Of a stretch of 64,000 bases of DNA, positions 60,188 through 64,000 are shown piece by piece (positions within the stretch are counted from its first letter, which is position 1; each line of letters starts with the position of its first letter). The position numbers were made by a program, and so were the translations under genes. The stretch is from Lepidonotus clava (lineage: Eukaryota > Annelida > Polychaeta > Phyllodocida > Polynoidae), in assembly GCA_936440205.1 (NCBI GenBank), contig OW387149.1, forward strand, positions 30,348,966-30,412,965. Reading direction: 5' to 3'. The notes beneath the pieces were generated by a model, which was not told the origin of the DNA, ran no database searches, and worked only from the letters and a program-made list of their open reading frames with translations.

Positions 60188-60535
60188 TAGGGTGATACAA
60201 GTTTAGTAGTTTAGAGTTTAACACAGGGTGATACAAACCTGGGTGATAACCAACCTTGTATCGCCCTGCAACAGAAACTTTTTATTTTTCTAAAATTCAT
60301 TAAAAAAAAAAAAAGAAATCATTAAGATATAAAAAAAATCTAACATGCATTATCTGCATAATGTTCCTAGCTAAATCTTATTGCTTACTGTTTGTGGATT
60401 TGATGGATATATAAAAAAAGTTATATGAAAAAACATAAAAAGATGTACAGCATCACAGCCCCACCATCACTGACTGCTGTGCATCCTTCCTTGGGAGCTC
60501 AGATCTAACAGAAAAGGTATAATAAATCCATAACC
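60188..60535 (-). repeat. dispersed repeat of about 350 bp, reverse copy
   Basis: The reverse complement matches 20538-20894 end to end, with small indels mainly in A/T runs. Confidence 0.8.
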
Positions 60536-61396
60536 TGCCTTTTTGCCCCAGAGATTCTCACACACCCTCAAAGCGAGTGTCCCCTCTTTCCCTTTAAGTT
60601 CTCTGCCGACCGCCATCCCCACCACACGAGCCGTCAGGTGTGAGGTATAACCCCACAGTGTGTGGGAGGTGAGGGGTCAGTAGGTAATGTAGGGAGTGTT
60701 AGGGTGGATTAGGTATTTGTCAGGGTGGGGTAGAGTTAAAGGAAGTGTATTGACCTAAGAGGTCAAATATATATCTCCTTTTTGGATACTATTTTTTTTA
60801 TAATTATCAAGCAGGAAGTTAACATGAGCCTCTGTCTCCAACAATGGGCATGGAAACAAGGTATACATGTATGTATGTTTTTCGAATTCATGAGATTTTG
60901 TTTATGGTTGAAATGTGAAAGTCAACAACCAAATACGCCAGTTTATTTGTTAAAATTCAATTTCATTATGAAATATGCAGGGCCATAGCCAGCCCTATGA
61001 TCTAAGGTGGTTCCTCGCATATCCGAGGGGTTCCAGATAAAACTGAAGGGTCACTGGGTGTATAGTAAATCAAAGATGTTCGAAGTAAATTTGAGGTGTG
61101 TGTGTCGGGGATGGGGGAAATCTGAGAATATTGATAAAATTTGTAATAATTCAAGCGATCTGACCAAACACGTTTTGAAATCTATGGGCGTCTCAGGACA
61201 CCATAAGAGGTCCCCCCCCCCCCGACACACACCCCCAACCCTCAAGGAAGTTCAAAGTAAAACTAATGAAGTCAACTATGGGATGAATACGAGACAAAGG
61301 AGTGGGGTGGGGGGAGGTTTGCCGTGATGATTAGTCAAAGTAAGAGGTCAATATTGACCTTCATATTGACCCCAAACACGGGCCTTCCGGTACCTG
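60536..61396. other. non-coding stretch
   Basis: No exon, defined repeat or strong motif seen; a C run at 61214-61224. Confidence 0.5.
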
Positions 61397-61472
61397 AGGT
61401 CAGAGGTCAGAGGTCACGTGCAGCCATCCGTGACGTCATGACCCGGGGTGAGAGGTCAGGGCCGTGACGTCA
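61397..61472. promoter_or_regulatory. dense nuclear-receptor / CRE / E-box cluster
   Basis: Three AGGTCA half sites one base apart (61397-61402, 61404-61409, 61411-61416) form two overlapping DR1 elements. The last half site overlaps the E-box CACGTG (61415-61420). Two full CREs, TGACGTCA, lie at 61431-61438 and 61465-61472, with a fourth AGGTCA at 61453-61458. DR1 sites are bound by RXR, HNF4 and COUP-TF type receptors; CREs by CREB/ATF. The motifs are exact; function and target gene are inferred. No adjacent exon was identified. Confidence 0.5.
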
Positions 61473-62802
61473 TAATCCTTAAGTCAACCTTCACCGGGGA
61501 CAAAAGGAGGACAGCGAGGGGTGACGAGAGTGGTGGGAGGTGGGGAGAGGGTTTGTTATCCCCCACTAAAGGTCAAGACTTGTCCGCGGGCTATATGTCT
61601 ATGTCGACTCTGAAGATGGTAGTATTACACTACACGACTGTCTTATACGATCAAGGGGTCTGTGAGAATAATCTCTGCCAAAAAGCTGCCACTCAATGGT
61701 CGGCCCCAGCGGGCCAGGCTGCACCAGAGAAAACTGCCGTACTATTCTTCAGTCCAAGGGTGTATTAATCTTGTCCTGCTGGTGACAAGGTTTCTACCGA
61801 CATAGCAGAGTCTACTCTCACTGACTCATTTCTGGACACAGAGGCTGATCTCGATACAAAATCTAGACCCATTTTAATCTAATTGCAGAAAAGCATGTTG
61901 GTTAAATTCATGAGTATCCAAAATGTATTTGGTAGATGAAAATCATTCTCCACACGCTCAGACACTAACAATTTGTTACTGTTTCAAAGTTAAAAGTTCT
62001 TCACTGGGCACCAGTCTGAGCATGCAAGACGCTAATTCTCAGCCTCTAGGGAAGAAATACTCTTTTAACGTGAATGAATGAGATAATAAAACTGACGTCC
62101 TAAACCTTCCATCTTTAGTCCCGTCTAAATGCATCTGCTTAAGCTATTTAATTAAGAGTTTTTTAGGAGAGTAAATCTGGATTAATTAGTAGTGGGAAAA
62201 ACATGATTACCAACTCAGCGGTTGTGCTCTGTACTGATTATAGCCAACATGCTAACTACTATAGGTCTGCAGGGCAAGAAAGGACTGAAAAACTTGAAAT
62301 ATCTGGTCCTTCTAACCGTCTTACAAACGTATCGCTGTTAATAATGTTATGATAAAAAAAGAAGTGGTATATTTAGATTCGGTATACATTTTTCTATCAT
62401 TCAATACCAAAATTGTTTGTCAGGCACAAGTATCTTAAATTAATGAAGAAATGGGAGTAGAATCTGACAAAGACTGCATAAGTTTTCAAAATGTAAGCAT
62501 ACTCTCATGTGACATTGCTAGTGAATATAAAAATTAATGGGAACAAGGGGAAGAAATATAAAATACGTTCAGATGATAAATGGCCACAAATGACACGCAA
62601 AATATGTTTAGAAAATTCAAAAAGTCATCAATAATGTAATCCCCCACCAGTAAACTTATGTGTTTGATATATAAAAAAAACTTATGACAAATCTTTGGAA
62701 AGTAGAACTACAAATAGAACTGAAAAAACAAAACCAGCCCTTTCTTGCCCTGCAGACCTATAGGGGCCACGTAAATCTAGGTAATGCTCTTCACTTGGCT
62801 TA
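61473..62802. other. non-coding stretch
   Basis: An ATG-initiated open segment (61448-61768) overlaps the motif cluster but has no recognisable product. The rest is AT-rich. Confidence 0.5.
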
Positions 62803-63023
62803 AGGCTGCATTCCACTAGCCGATTTTACTTCCGATTTCAAAAATTGGTAGCGGGAATATTGGTCAGTCAAGAATATGTTATTGCTTATATATACCATTA
62901 GAACAGACTTTTAATTCTCCTCAAATGATATGTCATTTTATGAATGATTTTGCCATTTTACTGGTTAAAATTGAGAAATTATGAAATAGCCGGTGGTCAA
63001 AATCGGCAAGTGGAACGCAGCCT
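62803..63023. mobile_element. Harbinger-like MITE, 221 bp
   Basis: TIRs of 25 bp with two mismatches (AGGCTGCATTCCACTAGCCG... and, on the other strand, AGGCTGCGTTCCACTTGCCG...). TTA flanks both ends (62800-62802 and 63024-63026), a PIF/Harbinger-type duplication. No frame. Confidence 0.85.
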
Positions 63024-63026
63024 TTA

Positions 63027-64000
63027 ATCAACATTACCAATGTTGAACATGCATAAACCAGTGCTTTAGTGTGCCACTCCATCTTAATGAATCTGAACTA
63101 AAACTTTTAATCACACGTCTAGGTACAGACACTTCACCCACGACGTCAATTCAGAAGGATCTTATATGAGACCAACAAAATAATTCCACCTATTTCTCAC
63201 TCCTAGAATAATGGTTTTGTACTTAATAGAAATAATTTCCACAATAGTTTAAAATATTTCGTCTTTCATTCATATGTTTAAAAAGACATACAATTTTAAA
63301 ACTATCCTTCAGTATCAAGTAAAACATTTGCATTATACACAGCCACACTCCATGACAACTAACGGCCAATTTGTGTCCAAAAATAAAACTTATCCGTCAA
63401 AAATAAAATGTCTAATTTGTTTTCCAGTTTGCGTTTATAATTCCTCAATTTTCTCCTGAGCCATTTTGATGCCAGATCCAAGTACCCCCATGCCTTACCT
63501 TCCCGGAGCCATAATAATGTCTGTTCTTTGTAGATATTTCCCCAGTTATATCTGTGTCCAGGATCAGTATTTCTCCCTACCCCGCTCCCGGTAAAGTCTT
63601 GTTGACGCCATTGATCTAGACTTATCCTCAGTCAGCGATGTCTGGTAGAGATCTAAGACGATCAAAGCTGTGAACTCCCCCCTCACCGACTCCCTTATCT
63701 CCCCCCTCAGCTACTAACTGATAAGACCCGCCATTCTGACTTATCCATGGCAAGCCCCCAACTTTCTCTTTTGAACCTCGACATTGTGATACTCAAGATT
63801 TCTGATTTATTCTTAGAACAATAATCGGAAGATATCTCGGCAGTACTTGAAGAGTTTTATTTTTTTTAATTTTCTATTTCAGTCTTTTCTCTTCTGTCTT
63901 CTAACCTGCTATGACAAGAAACCTGAGCTCTTGTTCAGTCGTCCTGGATTTGACTGTTCAATTGATAGGAAACTTACCCCTTTTGCATAAGGTTTACAAC
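63027..64000. other. non-coding stretch with clustered GATA-like sites
   Basis: No exon is supported. Four GATA-type sites (CTTATC or TGATAAG) lie near 63622, 63692, 63719 and 63739. Confidence 0.45.

Noticed and set aside
61448-61768. 106-codon plus-strand frame downstream of the CRE cluster
   Set aside because: Composition is typical of chance open frames in G-rich DNA; no start context or domain support.

Overview
The window looks like intron-rich, AT-leaning nuclear DNA of a marine lophotrochozoan, most likely a mollusc. This is an inference. It rests on widely split genes with consensus GT-AG splice sites, a very high load of short terminal-inverted-repeat (TIR) elements, molluscan-style dispersed repeats containing GGTTTAACGCC or GTTTAACGTC, and one neurabin-like gene. 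No bacterial operon, rRNA gene or CRISPR array is visible.

All convincing coding sequence is on the minus strand. From right to left it is: a neurabin/spinophilin-type N-terminal exon of 780 codons (50063-47725); a Ser-rich basic exon of about 217 codons (29370-28721); a weak exon-like 152-codon frame (18587-18126); a large acidic exon of 763 codons with SH2/SH3 docking motifs (13931-11644); and a short exon spliced to it (10738-10626). Each long frame runs straight into a strong GT splice donor, so the apparent stop codons lie in introns. All four long frames end in phase 2, and the 10738-10626 exon accepts phase 2. They could therefore be alternative N-terminal exons of one gene over 40 kb, or separate genes. 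On the plus strand, the only gene-like signal is a possible six-codon first exon (24071-24088) under an ETS/YY1-type promoter.

The most unusual structure is in the acidic gene. The 3' ends of both of its visible exons, with their splice donors, belong to minisatellites: 12 units of about 51 bp at 11041-11665, and about 2.8 units of 98 bp at 10425-10700. Most extra copies of the first donor have been lost by GT-to-GA change. The second array keeps two intact donors in different frames.

The rest is intron or intergenic DNA full of repeats. Two non-autonomous DNA transposons have clear target duplications: 399-1362 (33-bp TIRs, 9-bp TSD, an internal array of about 22 small palindromes) and 24181-25445 (39-bp TIRs, 7-bp TSD). 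There are also several MITE families, a foldback element (31561-31722), paired dispersed repeats in opposite orientation (20538-20894 and 60188-60535), tandem duplications, and clusters of transcription-factor-like motifs (CRE and AGGTCA repeats at 61397-61472; CTCF-core-like arrays at 36960-37030 and 45985-46030; X-box palindromes at 38718, 39967 and 52652).
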